From Paraburkholderia diazotrophica (GTDB lineage: Bacteria; Pseudomonadota; Gammaproteobacteria; Burkholderiales; Burkholderiaceae), in the NCBI RefSeq assembly GCF_900108945.1, contig NZ_FNYE01000010.1, forward strand, positions 158,979-222,978: 64,000 bases of DNA, written 5' to 3'. The notes under the pieces are model-generated. The model was not told the DNA's origin. It did no database searches and was given only the letters and a program-made list of their open reading frames with translations. A program made the position numbers and the translations under genes. Positions 8,955 to 17,287 of the stretch are shown here, piece after piece; position 1 is the stretch's first letter, and the number at the start of each line of letters is the position of its first letter.

Positions 8955-11288
8955 TTACTTGCTGACTGCCCAGACGTTGGCCTGCGTCTTGTCGGGACCG
9001 ACTTGCGCCGTCGCGAGGGACGTACCCGACACGTCGCCCGGATTGAGCTTTTGCGTGTACGACGTGGGAATCACGTAAGCGTGGTTCATCGGACGCACCG
9101 AGTCGAAGTGCGTATCGGCGCTGCCCAGGAACTCCGGCAGGTTCGCGATGTTCTGCGCGATGAACCGCTCGGTGTACTTCGCACGGCTCAGGTACGACGC
9201 ATCGTTACCCGGATCGCCGATCTGGAACATGTCCTGCAGCGTACGCACGAACGAGAAGTGGCTATATGCATCGCTGTCGACGACGCCCGTACCGTTCTGC
9301 TGGTTCGTCAGCACGCCGAAGATCGAGTTGCCGTGACCGAAATTGCCGTTGCTGTAGTTGAGCAGCGGCGAGGCGGTCTTGATCCACTTGCCCGTCGAAT
9401 CCTGCTGCAGCGGTTGATCGCCACTCGTCTTCGACGTGTTCCAGCCGCAGCACGACGTGCTGGTGCCGCCGCCTTCGTCGAACATCACGACGATCGCGAC
9501 CTTGCGCTGACGGTTCGCCCACAACGGCGAGCTCTCGATCCTGGTGACGAGCTGCTGCACATATGCGTCGCCGCGCTGAATGATCGGGTTGCCCTTACAC
9601 GATGTATCGGAGCCGACGCTGTGCATGTCGTCGCACTGGTCCGGCATGATGAAGTTCAGATTGCCGACGTCGCCCGTCGCGAGGTCGGTTCCCAACTGGT
9701 CATAGTCGTAGCCCGCCGGAATCGGATAAGCCGTCGACTTGGACCACGCGGTCGCATCCCACTGCGTACCGGCTACCGTGCGATTGTCAGCGAAGAACTC
9801 GGGCAGATTGCGCGTGCTCTGGTAAGCCATGCCCGGATGGTGCTTGGTCTTGTACAGACCGCCCGGCACCGCATAGTTGGCCGTACCAGGGCCGCCCGCG
9901 CCCGTGAACGTGCCCGTCACCGCGGTATCGGCGATGCTGTCGGCACGCGGGTCCTGGCCGGGGTTCATCGACTCGCTATAGGTACGCCACGTCATGCCCG
10001 CCTGCGAGATCAACGTGAAGAGGCTCGGAGCCGAGACGTTGTGGTTCGCCACGGAACCGATGTTGCACGACGCGTTGCCATAGCTCGACAGATGCGCGCT
10101 GTCGAGCGGGGGCGTCGTCTGGGTCGCCACCAGCGGTTGGCCGTCCGATGCCTTGCCGCCCGCGAACGCGACGTCCGTCGGCGCATTGTTCGCGCCCGTG
10201 CCAGGCGCGCCGGCACCGCAACCCCACCAGCTGTCGTCCGTGATGCCCCAGTCGTCCGCGCCGCCAAGCGCCGTGTAGTTCGGCTCGCTCGGGTTGCCCG
10301 TCGCGTAGTACGTCGTGAACTGGCTGCCCGTCGTCAACAGGTTGTTGATGTTCGGCGCGTATTGCGAGCCGAGGATCGAGTTCGTGCTCTTGTTCTCCAT
10401 CATGATGATGAAGATGTTGTCGTAGCGCGGGATGCCTTCGACGTTGAACGCAGCCTGTTGCGCCTGTGCAAACGTGATGGGTGCCTGAGTCTGAGCCGGC
10501 GTCACGGCGGTCGCGGCCGTCACCTGTCCGGCGAGCGGCGGCAGTGCCGGGTCGCCTCCGAGCACCGCGAGATTGTCCGGATACAGGTCGGCGCGATCGA
10601 GCTTGGTCGTCGCATACGTGTAGCGGCTCGCGAGCTGGTTCTCTTCGAACAGCACGACTTGCTGCTCGGTGCCCGAGAGCCTGTTCACATCGCCGAGGGC
10701 ATCCGCACCGCTCACCGTCACAGCCGACGCCGACGCGCCGAACGCGGGACCCGTCAGGCGGTTCGCGACATTCGTTTTCTCGGTTGCGTAGGTGCTGCCG
10801 TTTGCCTCGACAAGGCGCTGCACTTCGCTCGACATCGGGCTGATCACGACGTTGGATGCGCCTTGATCGGCGATCTGTGCAACCGACGCGCGAAGAATCA
10901 TATGGCTCGTAACAGCCGCGCCGCTTGCCGTGTTCTTCGCCGACGTCGGAATGTCGGCGACGAGCTGTCCACTGCCGCTGGTTTGCAGCGTGAAATGACC
11001 GTTGCTATCCGTCTTCGCCGACGGCTCGCCGGAGTCGAGCTTGCCGTTGCCGTTCGTGTCGACGAACACGGTAGCGCCCGTGTAGTAGCCCGCCTTGATG
11101 GTCGGGTCGCCTGTCGTGCTGCCCGGTACATAGGCGCTCGACGTGACGACGCCACCGTAAGTCTGCGTCTGTGCCGTCGCTGCAGGCGATGCTGATCCGT
11201 TATCGTTGCCACCGCAAGCGGCCAGCATGCAAGCTGACGCGATCGAAGTCAGGAAAAGCGCATTACGTTGAGTTAGTTTTACCGACAT
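8955..11288 (-). CDS. Phosphoesterase family lipoprotein (phospholipase C / acid phosphatase type)
   Basis: A 777-residue periplasmic or surface lipoprotein. After a signal peptide with lipobox LAAC (Cys25) comes a repeat-like module with DTNGNGKLDSGE and DSNGHFTL, which resembles SdrD B-like or Ca-binding beta domains (about residues 55-110). The catalytic part starts near residue 275 with YDNIFIIMMENKSTNSILG, the signature of the phosphoesterase family that includes phospholipase C and AcpA acid phosphatase. Later segments MPDQCDDMHS and VVMFDEGGG supply further metal-ligand-type residues, and NFGHGNSIFGVLTN is typical of the C-terminal end. The ATG at 11288 follows AAGGAAA. A phosphate- or lipid-releasing role is plausible; the substrate cannot be read from sequence. 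Confidence 0.85.
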   Translation of the reverse strand: MSVKLTQRNALFLTSIASACMLAACGGNDNGSASPAATAQTQTYGGVVTSSAYVPGSTTGDPTIKAGYYTGATVFVDTNGNGKLDSGEPSAKTDSNGHFTLQTSGSGQLVADIPTSAKNTASGAAVTSHMILRASVAQIADQGASNVVISPMSSEVQRLVEANGSTYATEKTNVANRLTGPAFGASASAVTVSGADALGDVNRLSGTEQQVVLFEENQLASRYTYATTKLDRADLYPDNLAVLGGDPALPPLAGQVTAATAVTPAQTQAPITFAQAQQAAFNVEGIPRYDNIFIIMMENKSTNSILGSQYAPNINNLLTTGSQFTTYYATGNPSEPNYTALGGADDWGITDDSWWGCGAGAPGTGANNAPTDVAFAGGKASDGQPLVATQTTPPLDSAHLSSYGNASCNIGSVANHNVSAPSLFTLISQAGMTWRTYSESMNPGQDPRADSIADTAVTGTFTGAGGPGTANYAVPGGLYKTKHHPGMAYQSTRNLPEFFADNRTVAGTQWDATAWSKSTAYPIPAGYDYDQLGTDLATGDVGNLNFIMPDQCDDMHSVGSDTSCKGNPIIQRGDAYVQQLVTRIESSPLWANRQRKVAIVVMFDEGGGTSTSCCGWNTSKTSGDQPLQQDSTGKWIKTASPLLNYSNGNFGHGNSIFGVLTNQQNGTGVVDSDAYSHFSFVRTLQDMFQIGDPGNDASYLSRAKYTERFIAQNIANLPEFLGSADTHFDSVRPMNHAYVIPTSYTQKLNPGDVSGTSLATAQVGPDKTQANVWAVSK

Positions 11289-11997
11289 TATGGGGGTTTC
11301 CTTTTGTTGTAGGTGCGACTTCTGTGCTTCACGAAGCCGGCTTGCGATATTCACAAGACGCGACAACGTGAATCTTTCGATACCTTGGGAGGAAACAGGT
11401 ATCGAATCCTGAACCTTGCAATTAGCTGAAACTAGCCAAGCCTTTTGTTTGAACAGGAATCAACCCGCCGCGCGAGTGGACTATCTCTTCACGAACACAA
11501 TGCCAAAGGCGTCGTATCCGCTAAAACCCTTTGTATGGTGTCCTGGATGGCAGCAACGATACGAACAGTCGGCACGTCATGCGTTAAACCGTGTTCGTTG
11601 CGTCGTCAACGAAATGGAATGGCCGCAATTATCGTGGCGATATATTTAAGATTTTTGAAAACGGCGAGACTGAGTTCGAAAATATGGCCGCAGATGAAGG
11701 CGCTATTTTGTTATGCGACTGAAAGTGATTGATAGGCTTAAGCAAGTATCATCGGCGCGCGTTCCGTTCGGGCGCCGATATCGACACGCATCCGATCAGA
11801 AGGCCGACGACGCGCGCGCGAAGAAGCACTCGCGTAGATCGCGGCTGTGAACTTCGGGGGCCTGACATGCATCGAGATATACGGACGTGCATCGCATGAG
11901 CAATTTCACGCTCGCGCGCTCCGTGGAATCGCTTGATGACGAATAGGAAGGAGGCGTACGTCCCGCGTGGTGTGTGCGGGGCAATGGCAGCAGACGT
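11289..11997. other. Intergenic stretch without a supported gene
   Basis: About 710 bp between the phosphoesterase start and the terminator of the T6SS-like operon. It is visibly less GC-rich than its surroundings. Short open frames on both strands lack ribosome-binding sites and recognisable protein features. An imperfect hairpin (TTCGTTG 11594-11600 with CAACGAA 11607-11613) is the only structure noted. The promoter of the phosphoesterase gene must lie at its left end. Confidence 0.6.
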
Positions 11998-12026
11998 AAA
12001 AAAAGCCGCACAGATATGTACGGCTT
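11998..12026 (-). terminator. Intrinsic terminator of the hcp-effector operon
   Basis: On the minus strand, a stem AAGCCG/CGGCTT (12021-12026 with 12003-12008) is followed directly by a run of seven U residues (11998-12004). It starts 6 bp after the stop codon of the small membrane protein gene and therefore closes the three-gene operon 13308-12032. Confidence 0.8.
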
Positions 12027-12031
12027 CACGT

Positions 12032-12331
12032 TCAACGCACGTGGCGTTTTTTCAGATCTCGTCGCAACAGAAAAAGAGCAATCCCCAGTAGTGCGGCGAC
12101 AACAATGCAGCAAGCAAGCCATAACGCCATCAGACCGAATGTCTCGATATCTTCCGGCTCAAGCGGGTCGGGTGCGCCCGCCAGGCGCATGCCGGCGCGG
12201 ATCATGACATCAAGCCAATAGGGCATTTCGAAAGAAAATGATGAAATGGCTTTGCCTAACCACCAACCGCCGATGACCGACGCAGCGGCAAACGCCAGCG
12301 AGTACGCGACACGTCGAAGTAACCGCTTCAT
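12032..12331 (-). CDS. Two-TM small membrane protein, candidate immunity protein
   Basis: A 99-residue integral membrane protein. TM1 spans about residues 8-30 (YSLAFAAASVIGGWWLGKAISSF) and TM2 about 66-88 (FGLMALWLACCIVVAALLGIALFLL). The basic ends (MKRLLRR and RRDLKKRHVR) should both face the cytoplasm, leaving a ~35-residue acidic loop, PDPLEPEDIE included, in the periplasm. Its start overlaps the stop of the DUF2778 gene by 4 bp (ATGA), so the two are translationally coupled. Position right after a probable cell-wall-targeting effector, and a periplasmic loop, make an immunity function likely, but this is inferred from context; I do not recognise the family. Confidence 0.6.
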   Translation of the reverse strand: MKRLLRRVAYSLAFAAASVIGGWWLGKAISSFSFEMPYWLDVMIRAGMRLAGAPDPLEPEDIETFGLMALWLACCIVVAALLGIALFLLRRDLKKRHVR

Positions 12332-12810
12332 CGAACGTCCACCGTGCCATAAGCGCGCAACGCGCTACCGGGAACCGGTAAATCAGGCTTACGGGACCGA
12401 ATGAACCGCTGTAGCTGGTCGAATCCGGACGGATTGACGACAGTTATACAACCTTCGCTTAGGCGCATTGGTCCTTCAGGATGAAGGCGGAAACTGCCGC
12501 GCCTGATCCCGTTGATCATCGTCGTGTCTCCACCGTTTGGGTTCCAGAGCGCAAACCATTTCGTATGATCCGATGAACCCCATCCGTATTCGTACCACAG
12601 ATCACGCGCCCAACCGAACATACCGCCCGATTGTCGATCAACCAGGTAGTACGTGCCTGCGGGCAATGGGCCGATGTTCGGCAATGCCGTATCGCGCGGA
12701 TTGTCGCGCCCCTGCTTCTGTCCAGAGTACGCTTCCACCGACCCGAAACCCGAACAATACAACGACGAAGTGATTTTGTCGTTCAACAGAAAAGTGCATC
12801 TTACTGGCAT
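12328..12810 (-). CDS. DUF2778 / Tlde1-like L,D-transpeptidase-fold protein, probable T6SS effector
   Basis: A 160-residue protein with the DUF2778 signature: a central GTYYLVDRQSGG segment and the catalytic-type motif SFRLHPEGPMRLSEGCITV with His110 and Cys121. The family includes Tlde1, a Salmonella type VI effector that attacks periplasmic peptidoglycan stem peptides through an L,D-transpeptidase-like Cys. There is no signal peptide, as expected for cargo of a contact-dependent secretion system. The start has a GGGGATAG site. It sits 15 bp downstream of an hcp gene and overlaps the small membrane protein gene, giving an hcp-effector-immunity order. Activity and delivery through Hcp are inferences. 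Confidence 0.8.
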   Translation of the reverse strand: MPVRCTFLLNDKITSSLYCSGFGSVEAYSGQKQGRDNPRDTALPNIGPLPAGTYYLVDRQSGGMFGWARDLWYEYGWGSSDHTKWFALWNPNGGDTTMINGIRRGSFRLHPEGPMRLSEGCITVVNPSGFDQLQRFIRSRKPDLPVPGSALRAYGTVDVR

Positions 12811-12825
12811 AGAGAGCTATCCCCG

Positions 12826-13308
12826 TCAGATCAATGTCCATGCGTCTGTGAATTTCAGATTGCCATCCAGATAGGACCATGCAATTTCCTCGCACCTGAA
12901 TTCGACGATCTCGAAGTGGTTTCGATGCGCTGTCGCGTCTTCCTTGATGTTTGGGACTTTCGGGGAGACCGAGACCACCTTAACGTTGCGCATTGTTATG
13001 TTGTAGTACTCCTCCTCTTTTCCTGCGTCGTTTGTCCTGTACCACTTGAGTTCAGCAGACGCCAAAGTCTGGCCTCGTACAACAGCCTGATTTAGCAATA
13101 CAGAAGAACGATCTACTTCCTTCTCGATGGTGATCGGTCGATGCGAACGACCACCGATCAATTTTCCCGTCACATTATCGGTAGGGGCATGTACCGAATG
13201 CGTCAGGCTGAGCACCTCGATGCTGCCTTCTCGTCCAGCGACCGTACTCGATCCTCTAATTGCAGCACCGCGTTCATCCTTTAACCAAAGGTGTAATGGG
13301 GTAGGCAT
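12826..13308 (-). CDS. hcp: Hcp family type VI secretion tube protein
   Basis: A 160-residue Hcp (TssD) homologue. It begins with the usual MPTPLHLWL and shows the family order: GREGSIEVLSLTHSV, RSHRPITIEKEVDRSS, AELKWYRTNDAGKEEEYYNITM and a C-terminal VEFRCEEIAWSY. Hcp forms hexameric rings that stack into the T6SS inner tube and can carry small effectors in the lumen. The ATG follows an ideal GGGAGG site. No other T6SS structural gene (tssB, tssC, vgrG, clpV) is present in the window, so this is an orphan hcp that would need a main cluster elsewhere. It heads an operon with the DUF2778 gene. Confidence 0.88.
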   Translation of the reverse strand: MPTPLHLWLKDERGAAIRGSSTVAGREGSIEVLSLTHSVHAPTDNVTGKLIGGRSHRPITIEKEVDRSSVLLNQAVVRGQTLASAELKWYRTNDAGKEEEYYNITMRNVKVVSVSPKVPNIKEDATAHRNHFEIVEFRCEEIAWSYLDGNLKFTDAWTLI

Positions 13309-13418
13309 AGCTCCTCCCTTCTTTTAGTAACCAGGGAGTCCTTTATTACCATCTGGCGCGCTGTGATCTGTTGCTTTTTGTAAAACGTTGCGATTTGAAG
13401 CGAGGTACGTGCAGGCCA

Positions 13419-13527
13419 CTAGAGCTTGATCAGATCCAGCATCGGGACCGAGTAGTGAGTATGCAGCGCGAAGGTCTTGGTGTGGCGGTCGTGCTCGATC
13501 CAGAACGGTGATGCGAGCTTGTCACGT
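13419..13527 (-). pseudogene. Unassigned C-terminal coding remnant
   Basis: Reading the minus strand into a stop at 13419-13421 gives a protein-like segment with SPFWIEHDRHTKTFALHTHY and an ending LDLIKL. It has no start codon or upstream coding sequence and lies beside a decayed aldo/keto reductase. I do not recognise the family. It is most likely the 3' end of a lost gene, but a chance open frame is possible. Confidence 0.35.
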
Positions 13528-13542
13528 CCCGGTACAGACTAC

Positions 13543-13871
13543 GCCGACTTACTTGTACCGAACCCATTGCTGGGGACTGCGCGACGCCGATGATGAAGCG
13601 CTGGAGACGCCTGAACGATGTCGTGAAACCGGGCAAGGGCGCGCTATATGGGCGTATCGGCGATGTTCGTGTGGCAGTTCGCGAAGGCGTTGGCGCATCG
13701 AAGCGGCATCATCTGGACGATGCCATTGCGGCATTTGATGTGACGCTCACCGCGGACGAACTCGCATCGCTGGAAGCGCTGTATGTACTGCATGATGTGG
13801 TGGGCTTTCAATTGCCATCTCGAACGTATCAGTCCGCGCGAGTGCTCAAGAACTTTACTGTTGCTTTTTAA
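13543..13871 (+). pseudogene. Decayed aldo/keto reductase fragment
   Basis: Pieces of an aldo/keto reductase are spread over three plus-strand frames. In order they read: YLYRTHCW (about 13551-13574), RLNDVVKPGKG, ARYMGVSAMFVWQFAKALAHR, and finally HHLDDAIAAFDVTLTADELASLEALY with a short tail to 13871. Together they match the middle (LYxxHxW, GKARYIGxSxMxxWQFAKAL) and C-terminal end of the family, with the catalytic N-terminal barrel and roughly 100-150 residues between the last two pieces missing. At least two frameshifts are needed. There is no intact start. It marks gene decay next to the orphan hcp operon. Confidence 0.75.
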
Positions 13872-13896
13872 TGTCCCCAGCATCGATAGTTCCATT

Positions 13897-13923
13897 GTCA
13901 GGACACGAGTCTCGTATCCTGAC
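13897..13923. repeat. Near-perfect 13-bp inverted repeat
   Basis: GTCAGGACACGAG (13897-13909), one central T, and CTCGTATCCTGAC (13911-13923) match at 12 of 13 positions. It lies 25 bp beyond the aldo/keto reductase remnant and just before a strong terminator. It could be an old operator, a mobile-element end or an RNA hairpin. Confidence 0.7.
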
Positions 13924-13948
13924 ATGGAGCTCGTAGTAATCGACGTTT

Positions 13949-13979
13949 GTCCCGCGCCCCCATGCGCGGGACTTTTTTT
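13949..13979 (+). terminator. Intrinsic terminator, plus strand
   Basis: GTCCCGCG (13949-13956) pairs with CGCGGGAC (13965-13972), and seven T residues follow. It is a textbook intrinsic terminator for plus-strand transcription, yet the only upstream plus-strand coding sequence is the aldo/keto reductase remnant, so it is probably the surviving terminator of that gene. Confidence 0.85.
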
Positions 13980-14189
13980 ATATTCATGTATCGTCGCGTC
14001 GGCCCGTCGCGCATTTGCGCACGCAATAGAAGAAGCGATCTATATCAGCCGTAAATAGAGAACAAGACGGCGCATTAGCACAGATGCCTTCTTCGAGCGG
14101 CGCACTATTGAATGAAGAGATGAAGGAACGAACCGCGTCGGTGCGCAAGTCCCCAATGCGGAGACCGTGCGCCAGTTCAGTGCACGAGC

Positions 14190-17138
14190 CTAGTAAATCT
14201 CGAAGTGATCGCTCGAACGCGCCTGCGCGCCGATCGCGCTCGCCACGGCGGAATCCGTCACGAAATCCGCCGACGATTTCGCTGCGAGAATCAGCTCGGG
14301 CTCCAGTGGCCGCGCGATCGCGTAGCCCTGCACGTAGTCGACGCCGAGTTCCCTGAGCATCGTGAGCGTATCGGCGTCCTCGACCCACTCGGCGACGCTG
14401 CGCATCCCGAGCGCGCCCGCCAGCGAGACCAGCGCCTCGACGATCGCCACGTCCTTTGGATGCTCGCGCATCGAACGCACGAATTCGCCGTCGATCTTCA
14501 ATGCATCGGCAGACAAACGCTTCAGATAACGGAACGATGTATAGCCCGCGCCGAAATCGTCGAGCGCAATTTTCGCGCCGAGATCATGAATGCGCGCGAT
14601 AAAGCGCTGTGTGTTCTCCAGATCGTGCAACGCGACACTTTCGGTGATTTCGAGGCACAAGTACTGCAAGACGGGCCGATGCTCCACCAGCAGATCGAAA
14701 ATCTCTCGCGTGAAGCGCTCGTCGTTGAGCGACGCGCCGTTCAGGTTCACGCAGACGAACTGCGTATTCGCAAGATGCGCCTGATGCCCGGAGATCCATT
14801 CGAGCGTGGTCTTGACGACCCACATATCGATGGCCGCGATCGCGCCCGATTCTTCGGCGGCGCTCAGAATGCGGTCCGGCGTGATGAGCTGCCCTTCCGG
14901 CGAGCGCATGCGCAGCAGCACTTCGAAGTTCAGCGATTCATAAGGCGCCGACAGCGACATGATCGGCTGCATCAGCAGGAACAGTCCCGGCGGCAGACTG
15001 GTGCCGCGGAACGACTCGACGAGCCGCAATTCCGCCGCGCGATGTTCGAACGCCTCGGCGCCGCGCCGGTACGCAACGATGCTGTTGCCCGATTTGTGCT
15101 TCGCCTCGCGGCACGCACGGTCCGTATGCGCGAGCGCATCCTGCACGCGCATGCCGTGCTCGCATTCGGTGAGGCCGATCGATGCCTTGACCATGAACGC
15201 CCGATTGCCAACCTGATAGGGCACATCGTTGATCGCGTTCACGACGTTGGTCCAATGCTCGAGCGCTTCGTCGATCGACACGTCCTTCATGATGCAGACG
15301 AACTCGTCTCCGCCGATACGCCCGAGCGAGCAGCGCTCGTCGAGCATGCCGACGATACGTTTCGCGACCAGCCTCAACACCTCGTCGCCGGCCTGATGGC
15401 CGAACAGATCGTTGATCAGCTTGAAGCGGTCCAGATCGATATAGACGAGCACCCAGCGGGAAAGCGCCTCCGACTGCGCGGCGATCGCGCTCTCTACGCC
15501 GCGCCGGTTCAGCAGGCCCGTCAGCGAATCGTGCTCGGCGAGAAAACGCAGACGCTCGACCGCCTTCGAGCGCTCCGTCACGTCCTGCAGCGATCCCTCG
15601 ATGAACTGGCCCGAGCGGATCGCCGAAATTTGAAAACGCCGGTCGGTGTTGCCGAGCAGCGTCATGCCGTTGATACCCGGTTCGCCGCCCAAGCCGCCCA
15701 AGCCGACGGAGCCGCCCGTCAGGAACGACTCCAGCTTGCCCCACGCGCCCGCTTCGAAGAAATCGTTCCAGTGATGCATCCGGTACGACGCCCTGTCGAG
15801 GCCGAGCATCTGCAGCAGCGCCGGGTTCGCGCGAACGAAGCGGCCCATCGCATCGAGCGTGAATAGCCCAACGGGCGCCACGTCATAGGTGTTGCGCAAG
15901 TCGATTTCGGCCTGCTGGCGGTGCTGCCGTTCGGCGCGCATCTGCTCGGCGATCGCGAACGCGGCCATCATGCTCGACATCAGCGCGGCGAGCACGGGGC
16001 TCACCCCTGCCGCGAGCGCGGGAAAGCCGAACATCGCGCCGATCAGTTCCGAAAACGTCGAGCCGAGCACGACCGCGAGCGAGCCGACGTACCACAGCAC
16101 CGTGCGCGAGCGCGCTTTCCTGACGAACTGCGCGAGATGAAGGATCAGCACGCAGATGCCGAAGCCGCCCAGCGACCACAGCGCCAGAATGAAGCGCGAA
16201 TACGGCAGCACCAGCGCGGCGACGAGCAGCAGCACACCCGTCCATTGCGCCGTCCGATAGAGCCGGATGAACCCGGTGCGGCGCAACTCCCGGCGGAACA
16301 GCCGGCTGAACAGCGCGCCCGTCAAAATGTAGTACGCGGCAAAACTCAGTTCACGCAAGAAGGCGATCGACGTCGAAGGAATCGTGCGGTCGACCCACTG
16401 CGTGTCCCAGCCCATCGCGTTCGCGCACATGCGCAGATTGCCGACGAGCCACATCGAGAACAGCACGTACGTCCATTCGCGATTGATCAGCGCGGTAACG
16501 AACACAAAGCACGCGAGGGTCAGCAGGCCGCCGGCGATCAGCGCGGCGCCTTCCTGGAAGTCGAGTTCGGACGCGTGAAATTCGTCGATGCCCCACGACA
16601 ACACCGATACCTGGGCCGGCCCGGAATATGTCGCGCGGCACAGGATTACGTTTGCGCTATCGTTTGCGTCGAGCGGAATCGCAAAGCCTGCCTTGGCTGC
16701 ACGCATCGGCGCCATCTGGTGCTCGCGGTCCGCCCGGCCGAGCGGCGCGAGAGACGAAGCGAGCCAGCATTGCATCGACGTGGCGTGGCGCGACGGGAAG
16801 TCGAGAATGCGCTCCGCAGAACCGGATGCAGGTGCAAGGAATTCGATCCAGATTGGGGTTTCCGAAAGCTTCGTGCCGTAGCGGGTCGTTTCGCGCGCGC
16901 CCGACAGCGCCGCGCGTGCCTCCACGGGCCCCATTGACGCGGCCTTGTCGTCGAGTACCTTGAACTGCAATGGCTGCGCGGCTTTCGGCTGGAAAGCATG
17001 CGGCAGGCACACCAGCACGACGACCGTGCCGATCGCAACCGCGGCCGGCACGCCGTAAATGGAGAACGCGTCCAGCCACGCGTCGATCGACGAGCCAGCG
17101 CTACGTAGTATTCGTGACAACCATCGCGACCGCATCAT
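14190..17138 (-). CDS. Membrane GGDEF/EAL cyclic-di-GMP protein with PAS domain
   Basis: A ~982-residue inner-membrane protein for cyclic-di-GMP turnover. The N-terminal TM near residues 25-45 is followed by a ~150-residue periplasmic region and then a multi-helix membrane block (about 200-410), like 7TM-DISM sensors. A PAS domain follows, then GGDEF (RIGGDEF intact; the RxxD inhibitory I-site is absent, DERC being in its place) and EAL. The EAL domain keeps its catalytic set: NFEVLLR (EVL), VNLNG, LEITES, DDFGAGY, ALKID and VQGY. Both activities are therefore possible, with phosphodiesterase the safer prediction. The GTG at 17192 is open too, but ATG 17138 has a GGGGGTG site. A FeeM-like synthase lies upstream on the same strand. 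Confidence 0.92.
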   Translation of the reverse strand: MMRSRWLSRILRSAGSSIDAWLDAFSIYGVPAAVAIGTVVVLVCLPHAFQPKAAQPLQFKVLDDKAASMGPVEARAALSGARETTRYGTKLSETPIWIEFLAPASGSAERILDFPSRHATSMQCWLASSLAPLGRADREHQMAPMRAAKAGFAIPLDANDSANVILCRATYSGPAQVSVLSWGIDEFHASELDFQEGAALIAGGLLTLACFVFVTALINREWTYVLFSMWLVGNLRMCANAMGWDTQWVDRTIPSTSIAFLRELSFAAYYILTGALFSRLFRRELRRTGFIRLYRTAQWTGVLLLVAALVLPYSRFILALWSLGGFGICVLILHLAQFVRKARSRTVLWYVGSLAVVLGSTFSELIGAMFGFPALAAGVSPVLAALMSSMMAAFAIAEQMRAERQHRQQAEIDLRNTYDVAPVGLFTLDAMGRFVRANPALLQMLGLDRASYRMHHWNDFFEAGAWGKLESFLTGGSVGLGGLGGEPGINGMTLLGNTDRRFQISAIRSGQFIEGSLQDVTERSKAVERLRFLAEHDSLTGLLNRRGVESAIAAQSEALSRWVLVYIDLDRFKLINDLFGHQAGDEVLRLVAKRIVGMLDERCSLGRIGGDEFVCIMKDVSIDEALEHWTNVVNAINDVPYQVGNRAFMVKASIGLTECEHGMRVQDALAHTDRACREAKHKSGNSIVAYRRGAEAFEHRAAELRLVESFRGTSLPPGLFLLMQPIMSLSAPYESLNFEVLLRMRSPEGQLITPDRILSAAEESGAIAAIDMWVVKTTLEWISGHQAHLANTQFVCVNLNGASLNDERFTREIFDLLVEHRPVLQYLCLEITESVALHDLENTQRFIARIHDLGAKIALDDFGAGYTSFRYLKRLSADALKIDGEFVRSMREHPKDVAIVEALVSLAGALGMRSVAEWVEDADTLTMLRELGVDYVQGYAIARPLEPELILAAKSSADFVTDSAVASAIGAQARSSDHFEIY

Positions 17139-17287
17139 GTCTGCGGCACCCCCAGTCCAACAAGCCTGTTTTATGACGGCTGCGCAATCCACTAGCGCAC
17201 AACCGTGCTCTTTCCGTGATTCGATCAGCCACCTGCAACCGCATTATCCCTGCAAACAACGCGGCGCCGGTGGCTGTCCGGCACTTT

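Noticed and set aside
8670..11195. Long plus-strand open frame (841 codons) opposite the phosphoesterase gene
   Set aside because: It is Arg-rich antisense to a clear lipoprotein gene, with the composition of a GC-rich shadow frame and no domain features.
11416..11732. Short plus-strand frames in the gap before the hcp operon
   Set aside because: No ribosome-binding site or protein-like pattern.
11796..12122. Minus-strand frame of 108 codons overlapping the small membrane protein gene and its terminator
   Set aside because: It crosses a clear intrinsic terminator and overlaps the better-supported gene.
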